Position numbers and translations under genes: made by a program. Shown here in pieces: positions 8,183 to 17,116 of a stretch of DNA of 52,420 bases (the first letter of the stretch is position 1; the number at the start of each line of letters is the position of its first letter). Source of the DNA: an uncultured Clostridia bacterium. GTDB taxonomy: Bacteria; Bacillota; Clostridia; Christensenellales; Aristaeellaceae. The stretch is from positions 1-52,420 of the forward strand of contig CALVKT010000040.1 of NCBI GenBank assembly GCA_944333055.1, written 5' to 3'. The notes below the pieces were generated by a model that was not told the DNA's origin, searched no databases, and saw nothing but the letters and a program-made list of their open reading frames with translations.

Positions 8183-9127
8183 ATGCATCATTCCAACGCC
8201 ATTCTCAGCGCGCTCAAGCAGAACATCGCCTGCGTCGTCGTGGGCAAGGACGATGTCGTTGAGCTGCTGCTCACCGCGCTTTTGTGCGAGGGCCACGTGC
8301 TCATCGAGGACGTGCCGGGCGTGGGCAAGACCACGCTGTGCTCCGCGCTCGCCCGTTCGCTGTCCTGCTCGTTCAAGCGCATCCAGTTCACGCCCGACAT
8401 CACCCCGTCGGACATCACCGGCTACACGGTGCCCAGCATCACGGGCGAGATGCAGTACCGTCCCGGCTCGGTCTTCTCCCAGATCGTGCTCGCCGACGAG
8501 ATCAACCGCACATCGCCCAAGACGCAGAGCGCGCTGCTGGAGGTCATGGAGGAGCGCCAGGTCACGGTCGATGGCGTCACCTATCCGCTCTCGCGCCCGT
8601 TCATGGTGCTCGCCACGCAGAACCCGGTCGATTTCGTGGGCACCTATCCGCTGCCGGAGGCGCAGATGGACCGCTTCTTCATGCGCATCGCCATCGGCTA
8701 TCCCAGCGTCGAGGACGAGATGGACATCCTCGCGCGCTACTGCGGCGCGCAGACGCCCATGCAGACGCTTTCCGCCGTGTGCACCGCCGAGGACGTGCTC
8801 GCCATGCAAGCCCAGGTCAAGGGCACGTACGTCTCCCCGGAGGTACGCGCCTATATCGCCTCGCTGTGCGCCGCCACGCGCCGCTCGCCGTCCCTGACGC
8901 TGGGCGCGAGCACGCGCGCGGCCATCGCGCTCGTGCGCGCCGCGCAGGGCAATGCGCTGCTGTGCGGCCGCGATTACGTCATCCCCGAAGACGTGCAGCG
9001 CGTGGCGGGCCCCGTGCTCTGCCACCGCTTCGTGCTCTCCGCCGATGCGCGCATGCGCGACCTGGATGAAGCGCAGGTGCTGCGCGAGATCATGGGCGGC
9101 GTGCGCATCCCCGTGAGGCTCAAATGA
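8183..9127 (+). CDS. MoxR-family AAA+ ATPase
   Basis: 314 residues. Walker A is GVGKTT (within LIEDVPGVGKTTLCSALA) and Walker B is LADEINR, followed by the MoxR-typical SALLEVMEERQVTVDG, ATQNPVDFVGTYPLPEAQ (sensor 1) and a C-terminal lid domain. MoxR ATPases act as chaperone-like factors for partner proteins with VWA or DUF58 domains. ATG at 8183 is set by AAGGAG 7 bases upstream. The last codon overlaps the next gene (ATGA at 9124-9127), so the two are translationally coupled. Confidence 0.93.
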   Translation: MHHSNAILSALKQNIACVVVGKDDVVELLLTALLCEGHVLIEDVPGVGKTTLCSALARSLSCSFKRIQFTPDITPSDITGYTVPSITGEMQYRPGSVFSQIVLADEINRTSPKTQSALLEVMEERQVTVDGVTYPLSRPFMVLATQNPVDFVGTYPLPEAQMDRFFMRIAIGYPSVEDEMDILARYCGAQTPMQTLSAVCTAEDVLAMQAQVKGTYVSPEVRAYIASLCAATRRSPSLTLGASTRAAIALVRAAQGNALLCGRDYVIPEDVQRVAGPVLCHRFVLSADARMRDLDEAQVLREIMGGVRIPVRLK

Positions 9128-10266
9128 CCGCCCGCGGCCTGTATACGCTGCTCTTCGGCGCGGTGATGCTCGTCACGGCGCTGTCCGTGGGCAGCGCGGG
9201 CGCGTTCATGCTGGGCTGCGCCGCGCTCATCGCGTGGCTGCTCGCGCTTGTGAGCGTGCTGCTGGCGTATGGCTCCTGCCGCCTGTCCCAGCGCGTGGAC
9301 TGCGCGCAGGTGCAGCGCGGCCAGTCCTGCCTCTACACGCTGCGCGTCGCGCTCTTTGCGCCCCTGCCCATCGCGCCGGTCTCCCTGCGCGTGGCGATGC
9401 CCAACCGGCGTCAGAGCGATTTCCTGCTCGCCGCGTGCGCGCTGGGGGAGACGCAGAGCGAGAACGCCTTTCCCTGCCCGCACGTGGGCGCCTATGAGAT
9501 CGGCGTGCTGCGCGCCGCCTTTGGCGACGTGTTCGGCCTGTTTTCGCTCTCCCGCGCGGTGCACATGCCGCTTTTGCCCGTGACCGTGCTGCCCGTGCCG
9601 CGCGATGCGCAGCCGCTGCCCGCCAGTCCGGGCGAGGGCGAGCACACCGCCTCGCAGCGCGCCCAGTCCGACCGCACCACGCCTGCGGACATCCGCGCCT
9701 GGCAGGAGGGCGACGAGCTCAAGCGCGTGCACTGGAAGCTGTCCATGCGCCGTCAGGCGCTGATGGTGCACACCTATGAGACGCCGCAGCACGCCGACGC
9801 GCTCGTGCTGCTGGACGTCAGCCCGCCGCCCGCGCAGGGCGCGCTGCGCGCGCAAATGATCGACGCGCTCACCGAGAGCTGCGCCGGCGTGCTCAAGTCG
9901 CTGCTGGAGGAGGGGCGCGCCGCTCACCTGCCGCTGCCGGGCGCGCGCTCGCGCGAGCTGAGCGGCCAGTCGCCCCAGGCGCTGCCCGCCATGCTGCAAG
10001 CGCTGGCGCAGGCGCCGTTTTTAAGCCCGTCGGACTTCGCCCGCACGCTGCTGCTGCACGCCCGGCGCATGCGCCGCACCGGGGCGACCGCCATCCTCAC
10101 CGCCAATTTGACGCCGCCCGTCGCCGACGCCATCCTCGCCCTCGCGCGCCTGGGGCCGCGCACGCGCGTGTACCTGATCGCCCCACAGGCGCTCACGCAG
10201 GCGCAGGCGCAGCTTTTGCATCTGCTGAACACCTGCGGCGTGGAGACGCAGCACATTTCCGTGTAA
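9124..10266 (+). CDS. DUF58-domain membrane protein, partner of MoxR
   Basis: 380 residues. Two hydrophobic segments occupy the first 50 residues. A soluble region follows that contains the DUF58 core, with [19 protein letters not shown] at about residues 190-210 and a VWA-like strand LVLLDVSPP. This protein regularly follows moxR and precedes a transglutaminase in Bacillota and actinobacteria. Its biochemical role is unknown, though cell-envelope functions have been proposed. The stop is 10 bases before the next start. Confidence 0.88.
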   Translation: MTARGLYTLLFGAVMLVTALSVGSAGAFMLGCAALIAWLLALVSVLLAYGSCRLSQRVDCAQVQRGQSCLYTLRVALFAPLPIAPVSLRVAMPNRRQSDFLLAACALGETQSENAFPCPHVGAYEIGVLRAAFGDVFGLFSLSRAVHMPLLPVTVLPVPRDAQPLPASPGEGEHTASQRAQSDRTTPADIRAWQEGDELKRVHWKLSMRRQALMVHTYETPQHADALVLLDVSPPPAQGALRAQMIDALTESCAGVLKSLLEEGRAAHLPLPGARSRELSGQSPQALPAMLQALAQAPFLSPSDFARTLLLHARRMRRTGATAILTANLTPPVADAILALARLGPRTRVYLIAPQALTQAQAQLLHLLNTCGVETQHISV

Positions 10267-10276
10267 AGGACCGCCC

Positions 10277-12598
10277 ATGAAGACACTGTTTTCCCCGCCC
10301 AAAGACCTGTTCCTGCACGCGCTTCTCACGCTGTGCATCGGCTTTGGGTGTGCGTGGCCGCTGTTGCTGGCGCTGGATCTGGCCGCCTCCGCGTCGCTGT
10401 GCGCTGCCTGCTGCGCGGGCGTGACGCTGCTCTACGCGCTGGGCGATTGCCTCCCGCGCCTGCGCCCGGCCATCCCCATGCTGCTCTTTGCGGCGCTCGC
10501 CGCCGTCGTGCTCGCCCACCGCGGCCAGATTGCGGGCCTCTCCAACGCGCTCACGCTGATGATGAGCGGCCAGTTTCTCGCCCTTGCGGCGTATTCGCGC
10601 GCGATCACCGCGCTGCTGTGCGTGCTGCTCACGGCCGTCGGCGCGTCGCTGGCGCGCAGCGAGCAGGGCTTTTTTCCGTTGGCGCTGCTCACCGTGCTGG
10701 ATTTGCTGCTCCTCTCGTTTCTGGGGCTGGATACCGGCGTGCGTGCGCTCCTCCCGCTGCTCGTCGCGCTGCTGCTGAGCAGCCGTGCGCACGGCGTGCC
10801 CGTCCTGCGCCTGCTGGCCATGGCCGCGCTGACGCTCGCCCTGACGCTCGCCTGTCTGCCGCAGGCGGGCCGCGTCGTGCCGGCGCTTGAAGCGTTGGCC
10901 GAGCAGGCGCAGCGCGCCGTGGATGATTACCTCTTCTTCACGGAGCCGCGCACCGCCTTCTCCCTGACGGCCACCGGCTATCAGCCGCTGGGGCAGGATC
11001 AGCTCGGCGGCCCGGCTTCGCCCACGGACGATCCCGTCATGCAGGTGCGCACGCCGTCCCGCGCGCTGCTGCGCGCCACCGTCAAAAACGAGTACACCGG
11101 CGCGGCCTGGGTGGACGGCACGTCCGGCCGCCGCTATCTGTTCATCAGCCCGCGCTTCGCGCAGCTCCGCCGCGACCTCTTCGATCAGGCGCGGCCGGAT
11201 GCGTCCGTGCGCGCCATGCTCCCCGGCGCGCGCACGCTGGAGGTCACCATGCGCGCGGACGCCACCAGCACCCTCTTTCTGACGCAGCGCTTCCTCTCGC
11301 CCAAGGGCGAGGGCATCGTCAGCTATTTCTCCCCCTCCAGCGAGGTGTTCGCCACGCGCAGCCTCTCGGCGGGGAACAGCTACGCGTTCTCCGGCCGCCT
11401 GCTCGACGGCTCCACGCCCGGCGTGCGCGACGCCGTGCTCACTGCCCATGACGCCTCGGATCCCTACTACGACACCGTGCGCAATGCCTACTTGCAGCTC
11501 CCCGCGTCGGTGGAGCCGCAGGTCTATCAGATCGCGCGGGAGATCACCGCCGGCGCGCAGAGCGACTTCGACCGCGCCGCCGCGCTCTGCCAGTATCTGC
11601 AACGAGGCTTCCCGTACACGCTTGATCAAAACACGCCGCCCGCCGGACGCGACTTCGTCTCCTGGTTTCTGCTGGAGGAAAAGCGCGGCTACTGCACGTC
11701 CTTCGCCAGCGCCCTGGCCGTGCTCGCCCGCGCCGCCGGCCTGCCTGCGCGCTACATCGAAGGCTACGCCGCCGAGCCGGACAGCGACGGCGTGGCGCGC
11801 GTCACGCAGCAGGACGGCCACGCGTGGACGGAGATCTACTTCCCCGGCTTTGGCTGGCTCCCGTTTGACGCCACGCCGGGCGGCGGCGAACCGGATCAGG
11901 GCGGTTCATCCGGTTCGCAGGACGATGCGCCCGACGATCCGGCGCAGGACCCGCAGCAGGACCCGGATCAGGCGGCCTCGGGCATGACCCCCACGCCGAC
12001 GCCGGAGCCCACGCCGACCCCCGTGCCCACGCCCAGCCCGACGCCTTCTCCGGTGCCCACCCCGACGCCCTCGCCCACGCCGGAGCACCACGATCCCGCC
12101 GTCACCCCGACGCCGGAGATCACGCCCGCTCCGACGCCGCTTCCCACGCAGTCGCCCCCGCCGGACGGGCAGGACGGCCCGCCTGCGCGCTGGCCCTGGC
12201 TGCTGCTCGCGCTGCTCCTGCTCGCCGCGCTCGTCGCCCTGCGGCTGTATCTGACCGCGCCCGCGCGCGTCGCCGCGCGCTATCGCAAGCCGGGCGATCA
12301 GGTGCTGGTCTGGTATCGGGCCACGCAGCAGGCGCTCAGCTGTATGCAGCTCCCGCCGCTGCCCGCCGAGCCGCCGGCCAGCTATCTGCTGCGCGCACAG
12401 GAGGCGCTCTCCGGCCGGGTCACGCTCACCGCGCTGGGCAAGGCGCTGTGCATCGCCCGCTATTCCGACAAGCGGCTCAAGCCCGCCGCCGCGCGCAAGG
12501 CGGAGGCGGCGTATCGCGCCGTCTGCGCGCTGCTCACCCCCACGCAGAGGCTCAGGATGCATGTGCTGCGCTTTGTGCGCGGCATCCGCCTGGAATAA
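10277..12598 (+). CDS. Membrane-anchored transglutaminase-like protein with Pro/Thr-rich linker
   Basis: 773 residues. The N-terminal 200 or so are mostly hydrophobic (about six segments). An extracytoplasmic region follows, with a transglutaminase-like cysteine-protease-fold core whose triad is visible: Cys473 in GYCTSF, His515 in GHAWTE, Asp531 in FDATPGG. Then comes a long Pro/Thr repeat linker (about 575-645), one membrane segment, and a cytoplasmic tail of the DUF4129 type. This matches the TgpA-like architecture and the moxR-DUF58-transglutaminase cluster. The substrate is unknown and is probably at the cell surface. Confidence 0.88.
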   Translation: MKTLFSPPKDLFLHALLTLCIGFGCAWPLLLALDLAASASLCAACCAGVTLLYALGDCLPRLRPAIPMLLFAALAAVVLAHRGQIAGLSNALTLMMSGQFLALAAYSRAITALLCVLLTAVGASLARSEQGFFPLALLTVLDLLLLSFLGLDTGVRALLPLLVALLLSSRAHGVPVLRLLAMAALTLALTLACLPQAGRVVPALEALAEQAQRAVDDYLFFTEPRTAFSLTATGYQPLGQDQLGGPASPTDDPVMQVRTPSRALLRATVKNEYTGAAWVDGTSGRRYLFISPRFAQLRRDLFDQARPDASVRAMLPGARTLEVTMRADATSTLFLTQRFLSPKGEGIVSYFSPSSEVFATRSLSAGNSYAFSGRLLDGSTPGVRDAVLTAHDASDPYYDTVRNAYLQLPASVEPQVYQIAREITAGAQSDFDRAAALCQYLQRGFPYTLDQNTPPAGRDFVSWFLLEEKRGYCTSFASALAVLARAAGLPARYIEGYAAEPDSDGVARVTQQDGHAWTEIYFPGFGWLPFDATPGGGEPDQGGSSGSQDDAPDDPAQDPQQDPDQAASGMTPTPTPEPTPTPVPTPSPTPSPVPTPTPSPTPEHHDPAVTPTPEITPAPTPLPTQSPPPDGQDGPPARWPWLLLALLLLAALVALRLYLTAPARVAARYRKPGDQVLVWYRATQQALSCMQLPPLPAEPPASYLLRAQEALSGRVTLTALGKALCIARYSDKRLKPAAARKAEAAYRAVCALLTPTQRLRMHVLRFVRGIRLE

Positions 12599-12602
12599 AC
12601 AG

Positions 12603-12645
12603 ATCGCCCTTCCGCATTTCCGGGAAGGGCGATTTTCTATTTCTC
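12603..12645 (+). terminator. Terminator of the moxR operon
   Basis: Perfect 11-base stem (12603-12613 with 12623-12633) followed by TTTTCTATTTC, immediately after the transglutaminase stop codon. Confidence 0.85.
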
Positions 12646-12653
12646 TTGCGCCG

Positions 12654-14153
12654 TCACACGCGCTGCGTCTGACGCGCGATGTCGATCAGACGATCGAGCA
12701 TGTCGAGCGTCTCCTGCTGTGTGAGCACGTGCTTGGCCAGCAGGTCGTCTATGAAAAACGCCTTGTAGTGCGCGCAGAACGCCTCCTGCGTGATGATCGC
12801 CTCGGCGTGGTCGCCCGACAGGTCGTAGTCGGTGCAGGGCTTGGCCATCAGCGTGCCCGCACCTTCAAAGAAGCCCACCTCGGCCAGCAGCGGTTCAAAG
12901 TCCGCGCGGAAGAAGTAGATGTGGAAGCACGGGTTCTCCTGCGCATGGCGGCGCAGGTGGGAGAGGATGGCGACGCACTGCTCGCCGGTGTACGGCCTGA
13001 AGGCGAACGGGTGATCCAGTTGGCGGCCCGTGCGCGCAAAGCGTTCCATCGCCCACTGCGAGAAGATGATGTGCGTCTCCTTGCGCTTTTGGAAGTGATT
13101 TTCAAAGCGCATGCTGTGGATGCGCGCAAACGCCGCGATCATCTCCTCCAACGCGACGCCTTCGGGCGTCATCTGGGCGCACACATCATCGCGCAGGCAG
13201 GTCTCCAGAATGCCGGTGGGCACAAAGCATATCGGCACGTCGGCCTTGATCGTGTACATCGCGCGGTTTTGTTCGAGGGTCAGGCAGTCCTGCGTGTAGC
13301 GGACGTAATCGGCGATCGTGGCGCCCGGCGCGAACGTCGCCTTGAGCGGCGGCGTCTTGCTCGTGTCCAGCGCAAACAGCCGGGAAAACGGACTGCGCTC
13401 GTCGCCGGATAGCCGCTGCATCGGCACAAACACGCCCTTGTCCACGAGCACGAGCTGCTGGCCATACCAGTCGCCCTGCGCGTCCTGGGCGTGCACGAAG
13501 ATGCTGTTGCCGCGGTAGATGGCCTCGCGCTCCTTGCTGAATACGCCGGGCTGCACGCAGTAGGCGTCATAGAAGTCGCTGTAGAGCAGCGGCTGAATTG
13601 CGGAGATGTTGCGCACGATCTCCTCTTCGCCGGTGTAGATGAAGTGCGTGATGTGCAGCTCGCAGACGACGTCCGGCCGGCCGATGCGCTCGCGCAGCGC
13701 CTCGAAGATCGCCCGATCACAGCAGCCCGTGATCGTCAGTTCCGCCCTCTTCCCGCCCAGCATGGACGCAATCGTGCGATGAAAGTCCGAATCATGCGGA
13801 TCGAAGGAGGCGTCCACGCGTGCGCCGCACGTCTTTGTGCGGCGGTCGCTCAGCAATTCGCGCATCGCGCGGTTGGCCAGAAAGGCGGATTGCCCCACCC
13901 GGCTGATCTCCAGCGCCTGTGCCAGCCGCTTGCGCTCCTCCTCGTTCAGCGCAAGCGGGTCTTCGGCGATCAGCCGTTCAAAAAACGCCCGCCTGGGCCC
14001 GTCCCCGCCCACGCCATCCAGAATGCGAAAGATGCTGTTGCGGCTCTTGTAGGCCATTCTGCGCGCCAGTTCGGATGCAGAAATCCCCTTTTGACCGAGC
14101 ATCTGTCTGAGGCATGGTCCAAATTTAAGCATCGGCTGCATCACGGTATCCAT
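12654..14153 (-). CDS. XRE-like helix-turn-helix protein with a large uncharacterised C-terminal region
   Basis: 499 residues. An HTH of the XRE kind is visible near the N-terminus (FGPCLRQMLGQKGISASELA, then SRNSIFRILDG). It is followed by about 400 residues that I cannot assign to a family. Features there include RRTKTCGARVDASF, LYSDFYDAYCV, a tract reminiscent of a sensing domain, and no membrane segment. The start has GGAGGGG 6-7 bases upstream. It has a consensus promoter of its own and lies convergent to the moxR operon. I infer a single-gene transcription regulator; its ligand and targets are unknown. Confidence 0.7.
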   Translation of the reverse strand: MDTVMQPMLKFGPCLRQMLGQKGISASELARRMAYKSRNSIFRILDGVGGDGPRRAFFERLIAEDPLALNEEERKRLAQALEISRVGQSAFLANRAMRELLSDRRTKTCGARVDASFDPHDSDFHRTIASMLGGKRAELTITGCCDRAIFEALRERIGRPDVVCELHITHFIYTGEEEIVRNISAIQPLLYSDFYDAYCVQPGVFSKEREAIYRGNSIFVHAQDAQGDWYGQQLVLVDKGVFVPMQRLSGDERSPFSRLFALDTSKTPPLKATFAPGATIADYVRYTQDCLTLEQNRAMYTIKADVPICFVPTGILETCLRDDVCAQMTPEGVALEEMIAAFARIHSMRFENHFQKRKETHIIFSQWAMERFARTGRQLDHPFAFRPYTGEQCVAILSHLRRHAQENPCFHIYFFRADFEPLLAEVGFFEGAGTLMAKPCTDYDLSGDHAEAIITQEAFCAHYKAFFIDDLLAKHVLTQQETLDMLDRLIDIARQTQRV

Positions 14154-14188
14154 CGGCTCCCCTCCGATTCAGATAGATGATACCTGAT

Positions 14189-14217
14189 ATTATATCCGTT
14201 CACGGAATAAAAATCAA
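14189..14217 (-). promoter_or_regulatory. Promoter of the HTH-protein gene
   Basis: TTGATT (14212-14217), 17-base spacer, TATAAT (14189-14194) on the minus strand, within 40 bases of the start codon. Confidence 0.72.
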
Positions 14218-14230
14218 TCGAATATGCAAA

Positions 14231-14255
14231 AGAAACCCGTTCATGCCGAACGGGT
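14231..14255 (-). terminator. Terminator of the kinase-aroD unit
   Basis: 8-base stem ACCCGTTC/GAACGGGT with a 5-base loop, followed on the minus strand by TTCTTTT. It lies about 20 bases past the stop of the kinase gene. Confidence 0.75.
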
Positions 14256-14272
14256 CTGCAAAAATATGCATT

Positions 14273-15373
14273 TTATCCACCAATTTCGCGGATGATCGCC
14301 GCCATCTCCTCCCACTGCGCCTCCATGCTGCGCACCAGCGCGAACTGCGAGCGCGCGCGGTCGAGGTTGTGGTTTTCGCGGTGCACCTTGAAGTACTTGT
14401 CCCCATTGAGGTGATCGGCCAGGAAGCGCATGCCGCACTCCAGCGTCATGAGCTTGGCGCCCATGGGGAGCAGTTCCTTCTCCCTCGCGTTCAGCGCCGC
14501 GCCGGCTTCCGCCAGGAAACCCTCGGCGAACGCCCGGAACATGGGCAGGGAGAGCGACACGCGGCTGAGATCTCTTTCATCCTCCTCCGCGGTATTCGCG
14601 CCCGCGCGAATGGAGTCGCCGAAGTCATAGGCCGCCAGGCCCGGCATCACCGTGTCCAGATCGATCACGCACACGCCCTCGCCCGTCTGTGCGTCCAGCA
14701 GCACGTTGTTGATCTTCGTGTCGTTGTGGGTCACGCGCAGCGGGATCTCGCCCGCGTTCAGCGCGTCGAGCAGCGCATGTACCTCGCGCGCATACCGACG
14801 GCAGAACGCGATCTCCTCCTGCACCTGATGAAGCCGCCCCGCCTCGTTGCGCGCGATGGCATCCTCAAGCTGCCGGTAGCGCGCCGGCGTGTTGTGGAAA
14901 TCGACGATGGTCTCGTGCAGCTTCGAGGCGTCAAAGCCGCCCAGCTGCCGCTGGAACTTGCCGAACGCCCGCCCGCAGAGCGCAAAGAGCGCCGGCGTGT
15001 CCGGCAGGTCGACGGACTGCGTGCCCTCGATGAACAGGTACATCCGCCAAAGCTCGCCGTCCGGCGCGATGACGTGATGCGCGCCCTCGCGCGTCCTGAT
15101 CAGCGTCAGCGTCTCGCGGCGCGGGTCGCCGCCCGCCCGTTCGATGATGCCGCGCAGATACGCCGTCACCTGCTCGATGTTCTCGATGACCTCCTTCGGC
15201 CTGGGGAACACGTAGCTGTTCACGCGCTGCAGGATGAAGCGTTGTTCGCCCTGTGCGGTCTGTACGCGCACGCACATCGTGTCGTTGATGTGCCCGTTGC
15301 CGTAAGGCCTGGCGTCCGTCTCCCCTTCGGGCAGTTCGAACTGTGCGATGATGCTGCGAATCTTCTCGTCCAT
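14273..15373 (-). CDS. Aminoglycoside-phosphotransferase-fold kinase (N-acetylhexosamine kinase-like)
   Basis: 366 residues of the APH/choline-kinase fold. It shows YGNGHINDTM (nucleotide loop), the catalytic Brenner motif THNDTKINNVLL and the metal motif VIDLDTVMPG. NGHIND plus HNDTKxNN is typical of the N-acetylhexosamine 1-kinase (NahK)-like branch, in which sugars such as GlcNAc/GalNAc are phosphorylated at C1. The substrate here is inferred only. Three ATGs lie close together. The one at 15373 has a GGAAGG site 9 bases upstream, whereas the first, at 15382, abuts that site. It overlaps or adjoins the aroD stop, so the two are coupled. Confidence 0.8.
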   Translation of the reverse strand: MDEKIRSIIAQFELPEGETDARPYGNGHINDTMCVRVQTAQGEQRFILQRVNSYVFPRPKEVIENIEQVTAYLRGIIERAGGDPRRETLTLIRTREGAHHVIAPDGELWRMYLFIEGTQSVDLPDTPALFALCGRAFGKFQRQLGGFDASKLHETIVDFHNTPARYRQLEDAIARNEAGRLHQVQEEIAFCRRYAREVHALLDALNAGEIPLRVTHNDTKINNVLLDAQTGEGVCVIDLDTVMPGLAAYDFGDSIRAGANTAEEDERDLSRVSLSLPMFRAFAEGFLAEAGAALNAREKELLPMGAKLMTLECGMRFLADHLNGDKYFKVHRENHNLDRARSQFALVRSMEAQWEEMAAIIREIGG

Positions 15374-15378
15374 GCTCA

Positions 15379-16122
15379 TCATCCTTCCGTCTTTTGCTGT
15401 GCTTCCTGTATGATTTGGAGCGCCGTGCGCAGGCGCCTTGCGTCCATCTGTCCCGGTGCGGAGGCCTCGCCCGCCGCCGCAAACGTCAGGCAGCTGCCAA
15501 AGCATGCGCCGCAGACGCGCGTGATCAGGCCGTGCGGCCCCATGGCGATGCCGATCATCGGGATGGCAAGCCGCTCGTGCGCCTGCGCGTAGGCGTGCGC
15601 CAGCGCCAGCGCTTCGGCGGGGCTGTGGGCCATCACCGCAGCCTTGCACACCTGCGCGCCCAATTCCTGCTGGCGCATCAGCCAGTCCGCCGCGCGCTGC
15701 ACGTCGCCGATCTCGCCAAACTCGTGGCTCGATCCCACCAGCGTCATCTCTCCGTCGCGCGCATGCCGCGCAATCCGCGCAAACGCCGCCTCGCCCACGC
15801 TCAGCTCGCAGTCGATCGCATCACAGGCGCGCCGCTCGATCATCTCGCGCAGCAGCGCCTCGTAGGCAGCGGCATCCGTGCCGCCCGCGCCGCCGTCCCG
15901 TCGCGTGCGCAGGGTGAAGAGCACCGGCACGCCGCCTTCCCGCGCAATCCGGCAGGCCGCCTCCGCCGTCTCCGCCTGCGGCATCTCCGCCATCGCGTCG
16001 ATGCGCAGCTCGATCACGTCGGCCTGCGCCTCGCGTGCGCGCGAAACAGCCTGCGCGAGTTGAGCCATCGTGCGCCCCATCACCGGCACGCAGACGGCCG
16101 GCATGCCCGTGCCCAGCGTCAA
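15379..16122 (-). CDS. aroD: 3-dehydroquinate dehydratase, type I
   Basis: 247 residues from the TTG at 16122. Type I (Schiff-base) enzyme of the shikimate pathway, with VCVPVMG, DVIELRIDAM, VLFTLRTRRDGG, the His in VGSSHEF and the Lys in QVCKAAVMAHS (Schiff-base lysine). The start is uncertain. TTG lacks a clear ribosome site, while in-frame CTG at 16158 lies 8 bases after GGGAGG and would add a 12-residue N-terminus of the kind usual in this family. The downstream kinase follows without a gap. Confidence 0.93.
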   Translation of the reverse strand: MTLGTGMPAVCVPVMGRTMAQLAQAVSRAREAQADVIELRIDAMAEMPQAETAEAACRIAREGGVPVLFTLRTRRDGGAGGTDAAAYEALLREMIERRACDAIDCELSVGEAAFARIARHARDGEMTLVGSSHEFGEIGDVQRAADWLMRQQELGAQVCKAAVMAHSPAEALALAHAYAQAHERLAIPMIGIAMGPHGLITRVCGACFGSCLTFAAAGEASAPGQMDARRLRTALQIIQEAQQKTEG

Positions 16123-16159
16123 GCCGCCGATCCGCGCGGTCTTCCTCGATTCCTCCAGC

Positions 16160-16189
16160 TTGACAACCTCCCTGCTGAGCGCCTATAAT
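16160..16189 (+). promoter_or_regulatory. Promoter of tRNA-Leu
   Basis: TTGACA (16160-16165), 18-base spacer, TATAAT (16184-16189), about 18 bases before the tRNA. It overlaps the probable translation start region of aroD on the other strand. Confidence 0.75.
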
Positions 16190-16207
16190 ACGCATAGGGT
16201 ATCGGAC

Positions 16208-16291
16208 GCTGATGTGGTGGAACGGCAGACACCGGGGACTTAAAATCCCTTGCCATCCGGCGTGCGGGTTCGAGTCCCGCCATCAGCACCA
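16208..16291 (+). tRNA. tRNA-Leu (anticodon UAA)
   Basis: Acceptor arms GCTGATG/CATCAGC, anticodon loop CTTAAAA (UAA), a variable arm, T-arm GGGTTCGAGTCCC, discriminator A and an encoded CCA at 16289-16291. 84 bases. Confidence 0.93.
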
Positions 16292-16293
16292 CG

Positions 16294-16317
16294 GCCTCCC
16301 GTACGGGAGGCTTTTTT
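16294..16317 (+). terminator. Terminator of tRNA-Leu
   Basis: Perfect hairpin GCCTCCCGTACGGGAGGC followed by six T, directly after the tRNA. Confidence 0.9.
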
Positions 16318-16357
16318 ATTATATCACAGATTCCATTTCGCACAAGTCAAAAAACGC

Positions 16358-16792
16358 TCATTCTCCCTTCTGCGCCACGTCCAGCAGCTTGCGCAGCACC
16401 GGGATGTCCAGCCCGAAGAGGCTCAGGTTTTCCAGCAGGCTCACCAGTTCCGTTGCGATCATATACGTCATCGCCGCCCCGCCGATGCCCTCCATCTCCA
16501 GCGCCGCGCCCACGTAGACGCAGATGAGCACGACCAGCCATTCCAGCCCCTTTTTCACCATGCCCATCGCCAGCGTGCTCGAGGAGATCTTCCCGCTCTG
16601 CGTCTTGGGGCTCTTGCCCCACAGCGCGCAGAGCACGCCGGTGAGCACGTCGGCCCCCTGCGTCACCAGCAGCGCCTGTGCAATCAACGGCAGCCCCGAA
16701 AACCACGCGGTCGCCGCGCCGATCGCCGCGCCCGCCAGCCGCACCGCATTGGGCCGAATCGTGCCCAACGCCTCCATCATCCATTCCCGCAT
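16358..16792 (-). CDS. Phage holin (toxin-secretion/lysis holin family)
   Basis: 144 residues with three to four hydrophobic segments, the family-typical GADVLTGVLCALWGKSPKTQSGKIS given in two parts (GADVLTGVLCALWGK and SPKTQSGKIS), and a charged tail. It matches the phage_holin_4 type. Such holins form the membrane hole that releases endolysin. GGGGAGGG precedes the start. It is the last gene of the cluster, 18 bases after the SH3 protein, and no endolysin gene accompanies it. Confidence 0.88.
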   Translation of the reverse strand: MREWMMEALGTIRPNAVRLAGAAIGAATAWFSGLPLIAQALLVTQGADVLTGVLCALWGKSPKTQSGKISSSTLAMGMVKKGLEWLVVLICVYVGAALEMEGIGGAAMTYMIATELVSLLENLSLFGLDIPVLRKLLDVAQKGE

Positions 16793-16810
16793 CGCGTTCC
16801 CTCCCCTCAG

Positions 16811-17116
16811 TCAATCAGGCCGCGCATCAGGCAGCGCAAATCCGCCCGCCGATGCAAACGCATGGCCCTCCTCGTCCGTAATCACAATATGCGCGTCCGG
16901 CGCCGCCTGTGAAAAGACGATGTACCGCTTGGACACATAGCCCACGCTGTCCTCCCACGCAATCGCCAGCCATTCGCCCTCGTCGTCGAGCACTTGCACC
17001 TCCGTGCCCGATGCGGCGCTGCCGATCACCGTCCCGCCGGGCGCGGCGCGCACGTTCAGCGAACCGCTTCGCGTCTCAACCCGGCCCACATACAGGGCCT
17101 TTCTTTCTTGCGTCAA
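16811..17116 (-). CDS. Small SH3-domain protein
   Basis: 101 residues. The first 65 form one bacterial SH3 domain (ETRSGSLNVRAAPGG, VIGSAASGTEVQVLDD, WLAIAWEDSVGYVSKRYI). The last 30 show nothing recognisable. SH3 domains usually bind peptidoglycan and are often attached to phage endolysins, but no catalytic domain is present here. TTG at 17116 is the start, with AAAGGAGAGAG upstream. It overlaps the preceding Gly-rich gene by 41 bases. It may be a remnant of a lysin or a wall-binding accessory protein. Confidence 0.75.
   Translation of the reverse strand: MTQERKALYVGRVETRSGSLNVRAAPGGTVIGSAASGTEVQVLDDEGEWLAIAWEDSVGYVSKRYIVFSQAAPDAHIVITDEEGHAFASAGGFALPDARPD

Noticed and set aside
16208-16291. 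tRNA-Leu as attachment site of the phage-like cluster
   Set aside because: I found no copy of the tRNA 3' end near the other border (28800-29020), and no integrase is present.
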